A stretch of 33,773 nucleotides of DNA from a virus, in IMG/VR virus record IMGVR_UViG_3300042691_027893, positions 1-33,773 of that record; one strand, given 5' to 3'. The notes below the pieces were generated by a model that saw nothing but the letters and a program-made list of their open reading frames with translations, made no database searches and had not been told where the DNA came from. Position numbers and translations under genes: made by a program. Positions within the stretch are counted from its first letter, which is position 1; the number at the start of each line of letters is the position of its first letter. Shown piece after piece: positions 1-6,541 of this stretch.

Positions 1-163
1 ATTGCTTAAAGTCTTCAGAGACTTTGAATGTAGACAAGTCAACATTTCCAATTGGAAAAAGCCCAATATCGAAATTCAATTTGTAAAACTCCCGAAGAAT
101 GTTAAAAGAAACATTTCCGAAACTCAGGGAATTAAGTGGAGCTTCTACTATTAGGCTTTTCAT
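1..163 (-). CDS. Probable glycosyltransferase, N-terminal part only
   Basis: This is an open leftward reading frame that starts with ATG at 163 and runs off the left edge without a stop, giving about 54 residues. It begins MKSLIVEAPLNSLSFGN and continues through an LFPIGNVDLS segment. That opening (a hydrophobic strand, then a 'LSFGN' turn, a helix and an 'LFPIG' strand) resembles the first Rossmann unit of GT-B glycosyltransferases that I associate with large tailed phages, but the catalytic domain is outside the window. It follows the SSB stop by 5 nt and is the last visible gene of the leftward operon. The family call is from memory of similar N-termini and is tentative; that it is coding is more secure, given the frame and the tight spacing. 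Confidence 0.5.
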   Translation of the reverse strand, partial: MKSLIVEAPLNSLSFGNVSFNILREFYKLNFDIGLFPIGNVDLSTFKVSEDFKQ

Positions 164-168
164 GTCAA

Positions 169-564
169 TTAAAATGGAATGTCGTCGTCGTCATCTGCCG
201 CAGCAGCCTGTTGTTTTGGAGCGGCTTTAGTTGGAGTTTCTCCATCATCTTTTTTGCCGCCGCCAGTGCTAAGGAACTTAACTTTCGTTCCGCGAATGAA
301 GTTTTTAGTTTTTTCAACTCCATCTTTATCTTTCCATGCGCTGGAACTAAGTTCTCCTTCAAAGTAAATTTGACGACCTTTGACGAGATATTGTTGGCAA
401 GTTTCACCAAGTTTTTCCCAGCACTCCAAGTCGATAAAGCACTTGGTCTTTGAGTTAGAGTCTGAGATACACATCCTCATGCGACAAATAGATTTGCCAC
501 TAGATGTTGATTGAGTGGTGGGGTCAGCCACCAGATGTCCGATTCCTACGATTGTGTTATGCAT
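169..564 (-). CDS. ssb: Single-stranded DNA-binding protein (bacterial SSB type)
   Basis: This 131-residue protein has the features of bacterial SSB: an OB-fold region over about residues 1-100, with a strand pattern starting at NTIVGIGHLVADP and a WKDKDGVEKT hairpin, then a Gly/Lys/Ala/Gln-rich linker and an acidic tip ending DDDDDIPF. In SSBs that tip recruits replication and repair proteins. It would coat single-stranded DNA during phage replication and recombination. I place the start at ATG 564, where homology begins; an upstream in-frame start at 612 would add 16 residues that lie inside the sigma-like gene. The start overlaps the sigma gene's TAA by 8 nt (557-564). No Shine-Dalgarno sequence is visible, so expression probably depends on translational coupling. 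Confidence 0.93.
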   Translation of the reverse strand: MHNTIVGIGHLVADPTTQSTSSGKSICRMRMCISDSNSKTKCFIDLECWEKLGETCQQYLVKGRQIYFEGELSSSAWKDKDGVEKTKNFIRGTKVKFLSTGGGKKDDGETPTKAAPKQQAAAADDDDDIPF

Positions 565-1126
565 TTTGAATAATTTTTTTAATTTTGTTGATGAATTTGT
601 CGTGAATATCAATGCAGCCCTGTATAGACATTTTCAATGATTCCGCGACTTCTTTCCATCCGTGCGGCTTATTGTAAGTCAAACCATAGCGCATGTCAAT
701 AATTTTTTTGATTCTTTGATCTTTTTGTTCATCAGCCATTTTGATGATCATGTCGATTGATTCTTGCGCTTGAATTTCATCCAAGAAAAAAGAGTTATCA
801 GGATTCTGATCAAAGTTTTCATCTAGCGATTCTCTTTGGAATTTCTTTTGTTTATTATAGATATTTAAACAGCGCCAGCGAGTTTCATTAGCTAAATATG
901 TTGAGAACTTGACATTGCGCTCTGGCTCGAATTTTAAAGCAGCTGAATAGATGTAATAATCTTTCTCGTCTAAAATTTCGTTTTTATCAATAAAAAATGC
1001 CGCATTAGCAATTGTCTTGTTGACTGTGTCAATGTAAATACCAGAGTGTTTGTCGATAAGACACTGTAAACTCTCGCTATCGTTTTCTTGTTTGATTTTT
1101 TCAATCAATGAAATGTCTGGGTCCAT
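557..1126 (-). CDS. Phage-encoded sigma-70-family factor
   Basis: This 189-residue protein has the two-domain layout of a minimal sigma factor. Residues about 15-95 look like region 2, with the characteristic FEPERNVKFSTYLANETRWR stretch (about residues 66-85), equivalent to the 'FDP..G.KFSTYA...IR' core that binds RNA polymerase clamp helices and the -10 element. After an acidic linker, residues about 135-186 look like a region 4 helix-turn-helix (DMRYGLT ... WKEVAESLKMS), which would contact a -35-like element or a co-factor. The size fits phage late sigma factors or ECF-like factors. It probably reprograms host polymerase to a class of phage promoters. It lies between the kinase (22-nt overlap) and ssb (8-nt overlap), so it belongs to the leftward operon. 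Which promoters it reads cannot be told from this window. Confidence 0.75.
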   Translation of the reverse strand: MDPDISLIEKIKQENDSESLQCLIDKHSGIYIDTVNKTIANAAFFIDKNEILDEKDYYIYSAALKFEPERNVKFSTYLANETRWRCLNIYNKQKKFQRESLDENFDQNPDNSFFLDEIQAQESIDMIIKMADEQKDQRIKKIIDMRYGLTYNKPHGWKEVAESLKMSIQGCIDIHDKFINKIKKIIQNA

Positions 1127-1707
1127 GATTCAATTTCTTTTTCGCTTACTGTTTTTTGCAGAACCTCAACAGCTACTTGTTTGAGCATTCTTTTATTTTC
1201 CACGCCAACGGTTTGCCATGTTAACTGGAAATCAGATTTTTCTTTCAGAATTGGATTGTTTGTCGCTTCTTCTGGATTTGCTGGAGGAACGATATTGTCT
1301 CCGTCGATTCGATCAATAAAGATGAAGTAGCTTTTATGCTGTCTAAGCCATTCAAGTTCGTTAGGAAATCGAATGTCAGGAACGATATAGACACACTGTT
1401 CAGTCATCTTTTCCGCTGCTTGTTTAATCCAAATATCTGGATCAAGCTTTCGGCGCACATGCGTTCCCCATGTAACCAGTAGTGGTCTGATGATTGTCTT
1501 CTCTTCAGTATTGTCGGTATATACGTCGATGCCAAGAGTTTTATCAACAAAGTCGCGTACTTCATCTTTCAATGAATCAGCAAGATTGATTTTCTTACTT
1601 TTGACATTAATGTCCGCGAGAACTTCTTGAATAAGTTCCGCCATCGTGTCTTTTCCGCAGCGAGCATTGCCGCAGATTCCAATAATTGTTTTAGGTTCAG
1701 TATTCAT
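1105..1707 (-). CDS. Deoxynucleoside monophosphate kinase
   Basis: This 200-residue P-loop kinase has Walker A GNARCGKD at residues 13-20 and a conserved VPDIRFPNE segment in the middle, the pattern of phage dNMP kinases (T4 gene 1 type, adenylate-kinase fold). It phosphorylates dNMPs to dNDPs with ATP, working between dUTPase (which supplies dUMP) and the nucleotide-pool enzymes that feed replication. Its ATG overlaps the dUTPase stop (ATGA, 1704-1707). Its 3' end overlaps the sigma-factor start by 22 nt. The length is slightly below the T4 enzyme. Substrate range (dGMP, dTMP, hydroxymethyl-dCMP) cannot be read from the sequence. Confidence 0.85.
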   Translation of the reverse strand: MNTEPKTIIGICGNARCGKDTMAELIQEVLADINVKSKKINLADSLKDEVRDFVDKTLGIDVYTDNTEEKTIIRPLLVTWGTHVRRKLDPDIWIKQAAEKMTEQCVYIVPDIRFPNELEWLRQHKSYFIFIDRIDGDNIVPPANPEEATNNPILKEKSDFQLTWQTVGVENKRMLKQVAVEVLQKTVSEKEIESWTQTFH

Positions 1708-2198
1708 ACGCCAGTGCTTCCAAAGCCTCCATTTCCTCGCTCTGTTTCGTCCAAAAGACCAATGATAATTTCTCTTGGCTTGATTGTTTTAGTGAAAACA
1801 AGTTGACCAATTCGGTCGCCTTTTTTGTAGATTGTGTTAGGATTTACTTCGCATATCAATTGACTTCCATCAATGACCATGTCGTAAGGTTGAAAAATAT
1901 ATCCAAAACGCAACTTGATTGTTCCACGATAACCATTGTCAATTAATCCGACAGAATTACGCAAAAATAGATTAGTTTTGGAAATTGAGCTGCGAGGCAC
2001 GACAAGAGTATGGTAGCCTTTTTCTGGAGCAATTTGTAGCCCAGTATCGTATTCGATATAGTCGATCTTTTGCCAATATGGACCATAAGCAATCGTGCCA
2101 ACAATATTAGGCTCGCTGGCGGCGATAATGTCATATCCAGCGTCTCCGACTTGCGCTGGAAAATTGATGTAATCAACAGAATTAATTGACAATTTCAT
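1704..2198 (-). CDS. dut: dUTPase (deoxyuridine 5'-triphosphate nucleotidohydrolase)
   Basis: All five motifs of trimeric dUTPases are present in order in this 164-residue protein: DAGYDII (19-25), PRSS (68-71), GLIDNGYRG (84-92), GDRIGQL (127-133) and the P-loop-like RGNGGFGSTG (154-163) at the C-terminus. The enzyme hydrolyses dUTP to dUMP and pyrophosphate, keeping uracil out of phage DNA and supplying dUMP for dTMP synthesis. Length and motif spacing are typical, and the C-terminal motif that closes over the active site is intact, so it should be active. It starts at the TAATG junction with the upstream 99-residue gene (one-base overlap at 2198) and overlaps the kinase gene by 4 nt. Confidence 0.96.
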   Translation of the reverse strand: MKLSINSVDYINFPAQVGDAGYDIIAASEPNIVGTIAYGPYWQKIDYIEYDTGLQIAPEKGYHTLVVPRSSISKTNLFLRNSVGLIDNGYRGTIKLRFGYIFQPYDMVIDGSQLICEVNPNTIYKKGDRIGQLVFTKTIKPREIIIGLLDETERGNGGFGSTGV

Positions 2199-2497
2199 TA
2201 GTTTTGATCTTTATCATCGTTTAGTGGTCCGAGTCTTTCCGCCAAATCTTTAGCAAAGGCATGCATGCCAAGATCCGCTAGGACAAAAGGAGAATAAATG
2301 AATTCCGATGCTTTTTTGTTTAATTTTACAGGAATGACCTCAATAGTCGCTCCAACGGAAAATCCACCCATTGCCAAGTTTACTTGGCGATTTAGGGCGG
2401 CTATAGCCGCCTCCATTGGAGATTCGGCAGATTCGATAAGACAATCCCACTCTGCGCTAGAACAGATATACGATTGTGTTGTTTTTTTGTCTTTCAT
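2198..2497 (-). CDS. Hypothetical protein, first gene of leftward operon
   Basis: I do not recognise this 99-residue protein. It begins MKDKKTTQSYICSSAEWDC, has an alanine-rich helix around residues 26-42 (ESPMEAAIAALNRQ), then an IEVIPV strand and an amphipathic C-terminal helix, with no signal peptide or membrane segment. I choose ATG 2497 over an in-frame GTG at 2515, because a promoter with a TTGACA box (2529-2534) and a TAAATT box (2506-2511) sits upstream with only 8 nt between the -10 box and ATG 2497; the GTG would lie within that promoter. It is the first gene of the dut-kinase-sigma-ssb operon and is joined to dut by TAATG, which suggests a role in nucleotide metabolism or early takeover. 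That role is inferred only from position. Confidence 0.7.
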   Translation of the reverse strand: MKDKKTTQSYICSSAEWDCLIESAESPMEAAIAALNRQVNLAMGGFSVGATIEVIPVKLNKKASEFIYSPFVLADLGMHAFAKDLAERLGPLNDDKDQN

Positions 2498-2505
2498 GTG
2501 AGTGA

Positions 2506-2534
2506 AATTTACCACATATTTGTCACCTTGTCAA
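2506..2534 (-). promoter_or_regulatory. Leaderless-type promoter of the leftward dut operon
   Basis: On the minus strand TTGACA (2529-2534) is followed after 17 bp by TAAATT (2506-2511). The ATG at 2497 begins only 8 nt downstream of the -10 box, so transcription would start at or within a base or two of the start codon. Confidence 0.65.
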
Positions 2535-2632
2535 GAAGTTTGTTGATATTTTTTTAATCAAAAAAGAGAAATTGAACTGTTCTTCTGAACAAAGGGAGTC
2601 TATCTTATTTCGGGCGGTTTAAATTAATTATA

Positions 2633-2675
2633 ACGCTTAGTAATTGCTTTGCGCCAAAGCTTTAGTTCTAAGCGT
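2633..2675. repeat. 43-nt imperfect hairpin
   Basis: The arms pair as ACGCTTAG with CTAAGCGT (8 bp), AATT with AGTT (with one G-T wobble) and GCTTTG with CAAAGC (6 bp). They close on a CGC loop, with a 1-nt bulge on one side and a 3-nt bulge on the other. No T-run follows on either strand, so it is not a simple intrinsic terminator. It could fold as RNA in a leftward leader transcript or be a protein-binding or origin element in DNA. Confidence 0.65.
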
Positions 2676-2679
2676 GAAG

Positions 2680-2761
2680 TTATTGACTAGCGTATACGTA
2701 TAGATAAGCGTAGAGTGGTAACACTATACAATAGTTTATTGATTATCGTATACGTTATAGA
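2680..2761. repeat. Pair of direct repeats centred on CGTATACG
   Basis: Copy one (2680-2704) and copy two (2736-2761) share TTATTGA-Y-TA-K-CGTATACGT-(T)-ATAGA, with two substitutions and one inserted T. They lie 56 bp apart. Each contains the 8-bp palindrome CGTATACG. Two similarly oriented palindromic sites beside divergent promoters suggest a regulator or initiator binding site. The second copy also contains a leftward GATAAT -10-like box. Confidence 0.6.
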
Positions 2762-2769
2762 CTTGACAA
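2742..2769 (-). promoter_or_regulatory. Possible second leftward promoter
   Basis: On the minus strand TTGTCA (2764-2769), 16 bp, then GATAAT (2742-2747). Both boxes are one base from consensus. No gene starts nearby, so a transcript from here would have a leader of about 240 nt before the ATG at 2497. The -10 box lies inside the second direct-repeat copy, so a protein bound there could block it. Confidence 0.4.
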
Positions 2770-2805
2770 AAGCTTTTGTATTAGGTCGCTAAGTACTACG
2801 TACTC

Positions 2806-2833
2806 ATTATAATGATGAAAAATGACTTGTCAA
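2806..2833 (-). promoter_or_regulatory. Full-consensus leftward promoter
   Basis: On the minus strand TTGACA (2828-2833), 16 bp, then TATAAT (2806-2811): both hexamers match the sigma-70 consensus exactly. An A/T-tract that could serve as an UP element lies just upstream. The predicted start is near 2799, about 300 nt before the next leftward start codon (2497), so it would make a long structured leader or a separate small RNA that includes the hairpin at 2633-2675. Confidence 0.6.
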
Positions 2834-2859
2834 GAAAAAAAAATAAAAAATTTTTCTTG
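2831..2859. repeat. A/T-tract inverted repeat between divergent -35 boxes
   Basis: CAAGAAAAA and TTTTTCTTG form the arms of an inverted repeat separated by an A-rich spacer. The element lies between the leftward -35 box (2828-2833) and the rightward -35 box (2860-2865). It is placed as a shared UP element for the divergent promoters; as RNA it could also fold into a weak stem. Confidence 0.5.
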
Positions 2860-2887
2860 TTGACATTGGCGAGATTTTGACGATAGT
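2860..2887 (+). promoter_or_regulatory. Probable nrdB promoter
   Basis: TTGACA (2860-2865), 16 bp, then GATAGT (2882-2887), a 4/6 match to the -10 consensus. The nrdB ATG at 2906 is 18 nt further, predicting a leader of about 10-12 nt with no Shine-Dalgarno sequence. A second TTGAC occurs at 2877. The -10 box is weak, so a phage activator or alternative sigma factor may be needed. Confidence 0.45.
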
Positions 2888-2905
2888 TCGTGTAAACAAT
2901 TTGCT

Positions 2906-3877
2906 ATGATCTTTGAAGAACAAATCTCCCGTAAACCGAATAAATATCCATGGACTGAACAATTTATTGATGCGATGCATCAGGGTTTTTGGACCGACAA
3001 AGAATTCAGCTTTAAGACCGACTTCCATCAGTTCAAAACTATCCTCAATGATAAGGAGCGCGAAATCATCGTGAGGACTTTGTCGGCAATTGGTCAAATT
3101 GAGGTAGCCGTTAAGACATTTTGGGCCAAGTTGGGCGAAAACCTTCCCCACCCCTCACTTTCCGATCTAGGCTTTGTAATGGCGAACGTAGAGGTAATTC
3201 ATAACAACGCCTACGAGCGTCTTTTGCGTGAACTGGACATGGAAGACATATTTGAGCAAAACCTCAAGCTAGAGTGGATTCAAGGGCGCGTGAAGTATCT
3301 CAAGAAATACACTCACCGTTTTTACAAAGACTCGAAAAAACAATATCTTTACGCTTTGATCTTGTTCACGCTATTCGTGGAAAATGTTTCGTTGTTCAGC
3401 CAGTTTTATGTTATCAACTGGTTTGCCAAGAACAAGAATGTCCTCAAAGATACCGATCAACAAGTTCGCTACACACGCAATGAAGAAGCTATTCACGCAA
3501 TGGTTGGCATGAAAATTATCAGCACAATCCGCGAAGAGTATCCTGAACTTTTTGACCAAGAGTTGCAAGATCGTATTGCTCATGAAGCAGAGCAAGCTTT
3601 TATCGCAGAAAGTAAAATTATTGATTGGATGGTTAATGGAATTCAAGAGCCTGGTCTTTCTGCACCTGTATTGAAAGAATTTATTAAAAACAGAATCAAT
3701 GAGTCTTTGTCTGGAATCGGATTTTCTCCAGTTTTTGAGGTTGACAATACGCTATTGGATGATACATTTTGGTTCGACGAGCAAGTTCTCGCACCGAATC
3801 AAACTGACTTTTTCCATTCCAGACCCGTAGAGTATGCGAAAAATTCACAATCCTACGACGAAGACGAACTGTTTTAA
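2906..3877 (+). CDS. nrdB: Class I ribonucleotide reductase, small (radical) subunit
   Basis: This 323-residue ferritin-like protein generates and stores the tyrosyl radical used by NrdA to reduce ribonucleotides. The six metal ligands are visible by alignment with E. coli NrdB: E66, E96, H99, E159, E194 (in NEEAIH) and H197. The radical tyrosine is Y103, four residues after H99. The first ligand is Glu where E. coli has Asp, a substitution also known in other class I subgroups. The C-terminus ends YDEDELF, the kind of acidic tail that docks on NrdA. Length is usual for phage NrdB. It begins the rightward operon and is 3 nt upstream of nrdA. No Shine-Dalgarno sequence is visible. Confidence 0.95.
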   Translation: MIFEEQISRKPNKYPWTEQFIDAMHQGFWTDKEFSFKTDFHQFKTILNDKEREIIVRTLSAIGQIEVAVKTFWAKLGENLPHPSLSDLGFVMANVEVIHNNAYERLLRELDMEDIFEQNLKLEWIQGRVKYLKKYTHRFYKDSKKQYLYALILFTLFVENVSLFSQFYVINWFAKNKNVLKDTDQQVRYTRNEEAIHAMVGMKIISTIREEYPELFDQELQDRIAHEAEQAFIAESKIIDWMVNGIQEPGLSAPVLKEFIKNRINESLSGIGFSPVFEVDNTLLDDTFWFDEQVLAPNQTDFFHSRPVEYAKNSQSYDEDELF

Positions 3878-3880
3878 TTT

Positions 3881-5533
3881 ATGACGAAAGAAAAATACTA
3901 CTGGCTAAATGAAGACTCCATTAAATTTTTGGAGCAGGGTTATCTGAAAGAGGGACAGTCCCCTATTGATAGAATTCAAGAAATTGCTAACACAGCACAA
4001 AAAATCCTTGGCATCGAAGGTTTCGCGGCTAAGTTTATTGATTACATGTCTCGCGGCTTTTACAGCCTGTCCACTCCTGTGTGGATGAATTTCGGCAACG
4101 AGAGAGGTAATCCAATTTCTTGCTTCAATAGCCACATCTCTGATAGCATCGAAGCATTCTTAACGAAACAAGCTGAAGTCGGAATGATGACTAAAGTTGG
4201 CGGTGGCACTTCTGGCTATTTTGGTGACATTCGCCCAAGAGGTTCTAAAATCTCTACTGGTGGCGTTGCAGAAGGAGCAGTTCGCTGCATGGAGCTATTC
4301 GACAACGTAGCTAAGATCATCAGCCAAGGAAGCGCACGTAGAGGTAGTTTCGCGGCATATCTTCCGATTGATCATGGTGACTTTGATGAGTTCATGAAGA
4401 TTCGCTCTGAGGGTCACTCTATTCAAGAAATGTCTATCGGCGTGACTATTCCAGATGGATGGATGCAATCAATGATTGATGGAGATAAAGAAAAAAGACG
4501 CAGATGGGGAGCGGTGATCAAGAAGCGTTCTGAGACTGGTTATCCATACGTTTTCTTTACCGACAACGCAAACAATCAAGCACCTCAAGTCTACAAAGAC
4601 AAAGAATATAAAATCAATGCAAGCAACCTTTGCTCTGAGATTTTTCTCCCCTCTTCTAAAAATGAGTCGTTTGTTTGCTGCCTTTCTTCTTTGAATTTGC
4701 TTTGGTGGGATGAAATTGAAAAGACCGATGCTGTTGAAACAATGGTGATGTTTTTGGATGCCGTCATGACTGAATTTGTCGAAAAGACAAAAGATAGTCG
4801 TCTGATGGAAGCCGCTCATAACTTTGCAAAAAATCACAGAGCTTTAGGCATGGGCGTTCTTGGCTATCATAGCTACCTTCAATCAAAAATGATTGCGTGG
4901 GAAAGCATGGATGCTCATTTCGAAAACATCGCTATCTTTTCAGAAATCCGCAAACGCGCCGATAAAACCTCCGAAGAACTTTCGTTAATGTTTGGCGAGC
5001 CAGAAGTATTGAAGGGTTATGGTCGTCGCAACACAACGACTCTCGCTATTGCACCTACTACAAGCTCTAGCTTTATTTTGGGGCAAGTGAGTCCTAGCAT
5101 TGAGCCTCTCAATAGCAATTACTTCGTTAAGAATCTTGCCAAAGGTCAATTCACTTATCGCAATCCAAAACTCGAAGAAGTATTGGAATCAAAAGAAAAA
5201 AATGACAAAGAAACTTGGAAGAGTATCTTGATTCACGGTGGTAGCGTTCAGCATCTTGACTTCTTCACCGATCATGAAAAGAATGTTTTCAAGACATTTG
5301 CAGAACTTTCTCAAAAAGAAGTTGTGATTCATGCAGCGCAAAGACAACAGTATGTTGATCAAGGGCAATCTCTCAATTTGATGATTCCTGCTGGCACAAA
5401 ACCAAAAGAAATCAACGAATTGATGATGTTTGCATGGGAACAAGGAATCAAATCTTTGTATTATCAAAGAAGCTCGAATCCATCACAAGATTTGGCGCGA
5501 TCAATTTTGACATGTTCTAGTTGCGAAAGTTGA
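3881..5533 (+). CDS. nrdA: Class I ribonucleotide reductase, large (catalytic) subunit, lacking the ATP cone
   Basis: This protein reduces ribonucleotides to deoxyribonucleotides with NrdB. Key residues are present: C81 (in NPISCFNS) and C266 or C267 as the redox pair, the N249-x-C251-x-E253 triad (NLCSE) with the thiyl-radical cysteine, Y527-Y528 for radical transfer, and a C-terminal C545-x2-C548 pair that is re-reduced by thioredoxin or glutaredoxin. At 550 residues it is well below the usual 700-770. The N-terminus starts close to the alpha/beta-barrel lead-in, so the roughly 100-residue ATP cone that senses dATP is absent. It may therefore escape dATP feedback inhibition, as other phage reductases do. 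It follows nrdB by 3 nt and is probably co-transcribed with it. Confidence 0.95.
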   Translation: MTKEKYYWLNEDSIKFLEQGYLKEGQSPIDRIQEIANTAQKILGIEGFAAKFIDYMSRGFYSLSTPVWMNFGNERGNPISCFNSHISDSIEAFLTKQAEVGMMTKVGGGTSGYFGDIRPRGSKISTGGVAEGAVRCMELFDNVAKIISQGSARRGSFAAYLPIDHGDFDEFMKIRSEGHSIQEMSIGVTIPDGWMQSMIDGDKEKRRRWGAVIKKRSETGYPYVFFTDNANNQAPQVYKDKEYKINASNLCSEIFLPSSKNESFVCCLSSLNLLWWDEIEKTDAVETMVMFLDAVMTEFVEKTKDSRLMEAAHNFAKNHRALGMGVLGYHSYLQSKMIAWESMDAHFENIAIFSEIRKRADKTSEELSLMFGEPEVLKGYGRRNTTTLAIAPTTSSSFILGQVSPSIEPLNSNYFVKNLAKGQFTYRNPKLEEVLESKEKNDKETWKSILIHGGSVQHLDFFTDHEKNVFKTFAELSQKEVVIHAAQRQQYVDQGQSLNLMIPAGTKPKEINELMMFAWEQGIKSLYYQRSSNPSQDLARSILTCSSCES

Positions 5534-5558
5534 TTTTTTTATTAAAAAAAAGTGTAAT
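5530..5558 (+). promoter_or_regulatory. Leaderless-type promoter for gene at 5567
   Basis: TTGATT (5530-5535), 17 bp containing T- and A-tracts, then TGTAAT (5553-5558). The ATG at 5567 is 8 nt downstream of the -10 box. It lies in the 33-nt gap after nrdA. Confidence 0.6.
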
Positions 5559-5566
5559 AAGTTCGT

Positions 5567-6541
5567 ATGGAATTGGACTTCTCTTGTCAAATTAAAGACC
5601 TCTTTGAAAATTCAGAAGCGGCAAAAAGATCTGGACCAAAAAGCGGGGCGCAAACCCCCGCTAAACCGTCTGAGCGCAGAAAAGGCTCTGAAAAAAATCC
5701 AGCAGGTTCCGCATCGAAAGATGGCGCAAAGATTGAATTTACGGAAAAGATTGTCAATTCTTTGCAAGAGAAAGTCAAAAACCATAACGAAAAACACAGT
5801 AAAAAAGTCACGCTTTCTCAATTGAAGAAAGTCTATCGTCGCGGCTTGGGCGCGTTTTCTTCGTCTCACAGACCAGGACAGAATAGAAACAGTTGGGCGA
5901 TGGCTCGCGTCAATATGTTTTTGAAGATGCAAGCTGGCGGCAAAGTAAAGAATTCCTATCGCGCTGCCGATCAAGATGTGGCGGCTGGTGAAGAATTGTA
6001 TTACGAGCAAAAGCCAGAAGATGTTTTTTGGGAGTTTGATTCTATTGACTTTGATTTGGCGCGTATTGATCTTTTGAAAGCTAATGTAGACTTGGATGAA
6101 GAAGGAGACATTGATCTCTTTGATATTGATTACAGCGAAGCTGAGAAAAAGACTCTTGGCAAACCATTTCGTCTTCCTAGTGGCTCAAACAAAAAATTCG
6201 GTGTCTATGTCAAAAATGACAAAGGAAACACTGTGATGGTTAAATTTGGCGATCCAAATATGGAGATTCGTAGAGATGATCCTGACCGCAGAAAAAACTT
6301 CCGCGCTCGTCATCAGTGCGATACCAATGTTGGTCCTCGCTGGAAAGCTCGTTATTGGAGCTGCCGATTCTGGAGCAAAAAACCAGTATCCTCTATGGCA
6401 TCAGAAGAATTCCTTTTGAGTGATGATGATGGAATGGATTGGGATTGGGATGATTCTGAATTTGTAGAATACGAAGAATTTATTGCCGAAAATCCAGAGC
6501 TGAAAAATGTAGAAATTCAGATTGAAGAATTTGATCTGTAA
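5567..6541 (+). CDS. Conserved phage protein of unknown function with two motif modules
   Basis: This 324-residue protein has a Lys/Ser/Pro-rich low-complexity segment (about 18-55) and then two modules. The first (about 80-120) has KKVYRRGLGAF and NSWAMARVNMF, a pattern I recall from conserved phage domains of unknown function. The second (about 205-270) has VKFGDPNMEIRRDDPDRR, then FRARHQCD and WKARYWSCRFW, which I recall as a module attached to various phage proteins, including virion-related ones. The C-terminal third is strongly acidic (DDDGMDWDWDDSEF). The basic Cys/His/Trp-containing core might bind nucleic acid or a metal, but no catalytic motif is clear. It has its own leaderless-type promoter and sits between the reductase and glycan genes. 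I assign no function. Confidence 0.7.
   Translation: MELDFSCQIKDLFENSEAAKRSGPKSGAQTPAKPSERRKGSEKNPAGSASKDGAKIEFTEKIVNSLQEKVKNHNEKHSKKVTLSQLKKVYRRGLGAFSSSHRPGQNRNSWAMARVNMFLKMQAGGKVKNSYRAADQDVAAGEELYYEQKPEDVFWEFDSIDFDLARIDLLKANVDLDEEGDIDLFDIDYSEAEKKTLGKPFRLPSGSNKKFGVYVKNDKGNTVMVKFGDPNMEIRRDDPDRRKNFRARHQCDTNVGPRWKARYWSCRFWSKKPVSSMASEEFLLSDDDGMDWDWDDSEFVEYEEFIAENPELKNVEIQIEEFDL

Larger units (their letters stand above)
2498..2905. other. Non-coding divergent control region
   Basis: This roughly 400-nt stretch separates the leftward dut operon from the rightward nrdBA operon. It is the only long gap in an otherwise tightly packed window. I find no credible gene in it. It holds three leftward promoter-like sequences and one rightward one, a 43-nt hairpin (2633-2675), a small AGTG-GTAA-CACT hairpin (2714-2725), two copies of an element centred on the palindrome CGTATACG (2680-2704 and 2736-2761), a 14-bp palindrome ACAAAAGCTTTTGT (2766-2779), the inverted repeat AGTAC-TAC-GTACT (2792-2804) and an A-tract/T-tract inverted repeat (2831-2859). 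Such density fits an operator region, a replication origin or both. Confidence 0.75.

Noticed and set aside
2815-2880. 21-codon frame starting MKNDLSRKK in the control region
   Set aside because: It runs through the A/T-tract and both -35 boxes; no rightward promoter at a workable spacing, and composition is low complexity.
2807-3151. Leftward 114-codon frame across the nrdB start
   Set aside because: Opposite to the certain nrdB coding sequence and covers the promoter region; its tail is a low-complexity F/S-rich stretch.
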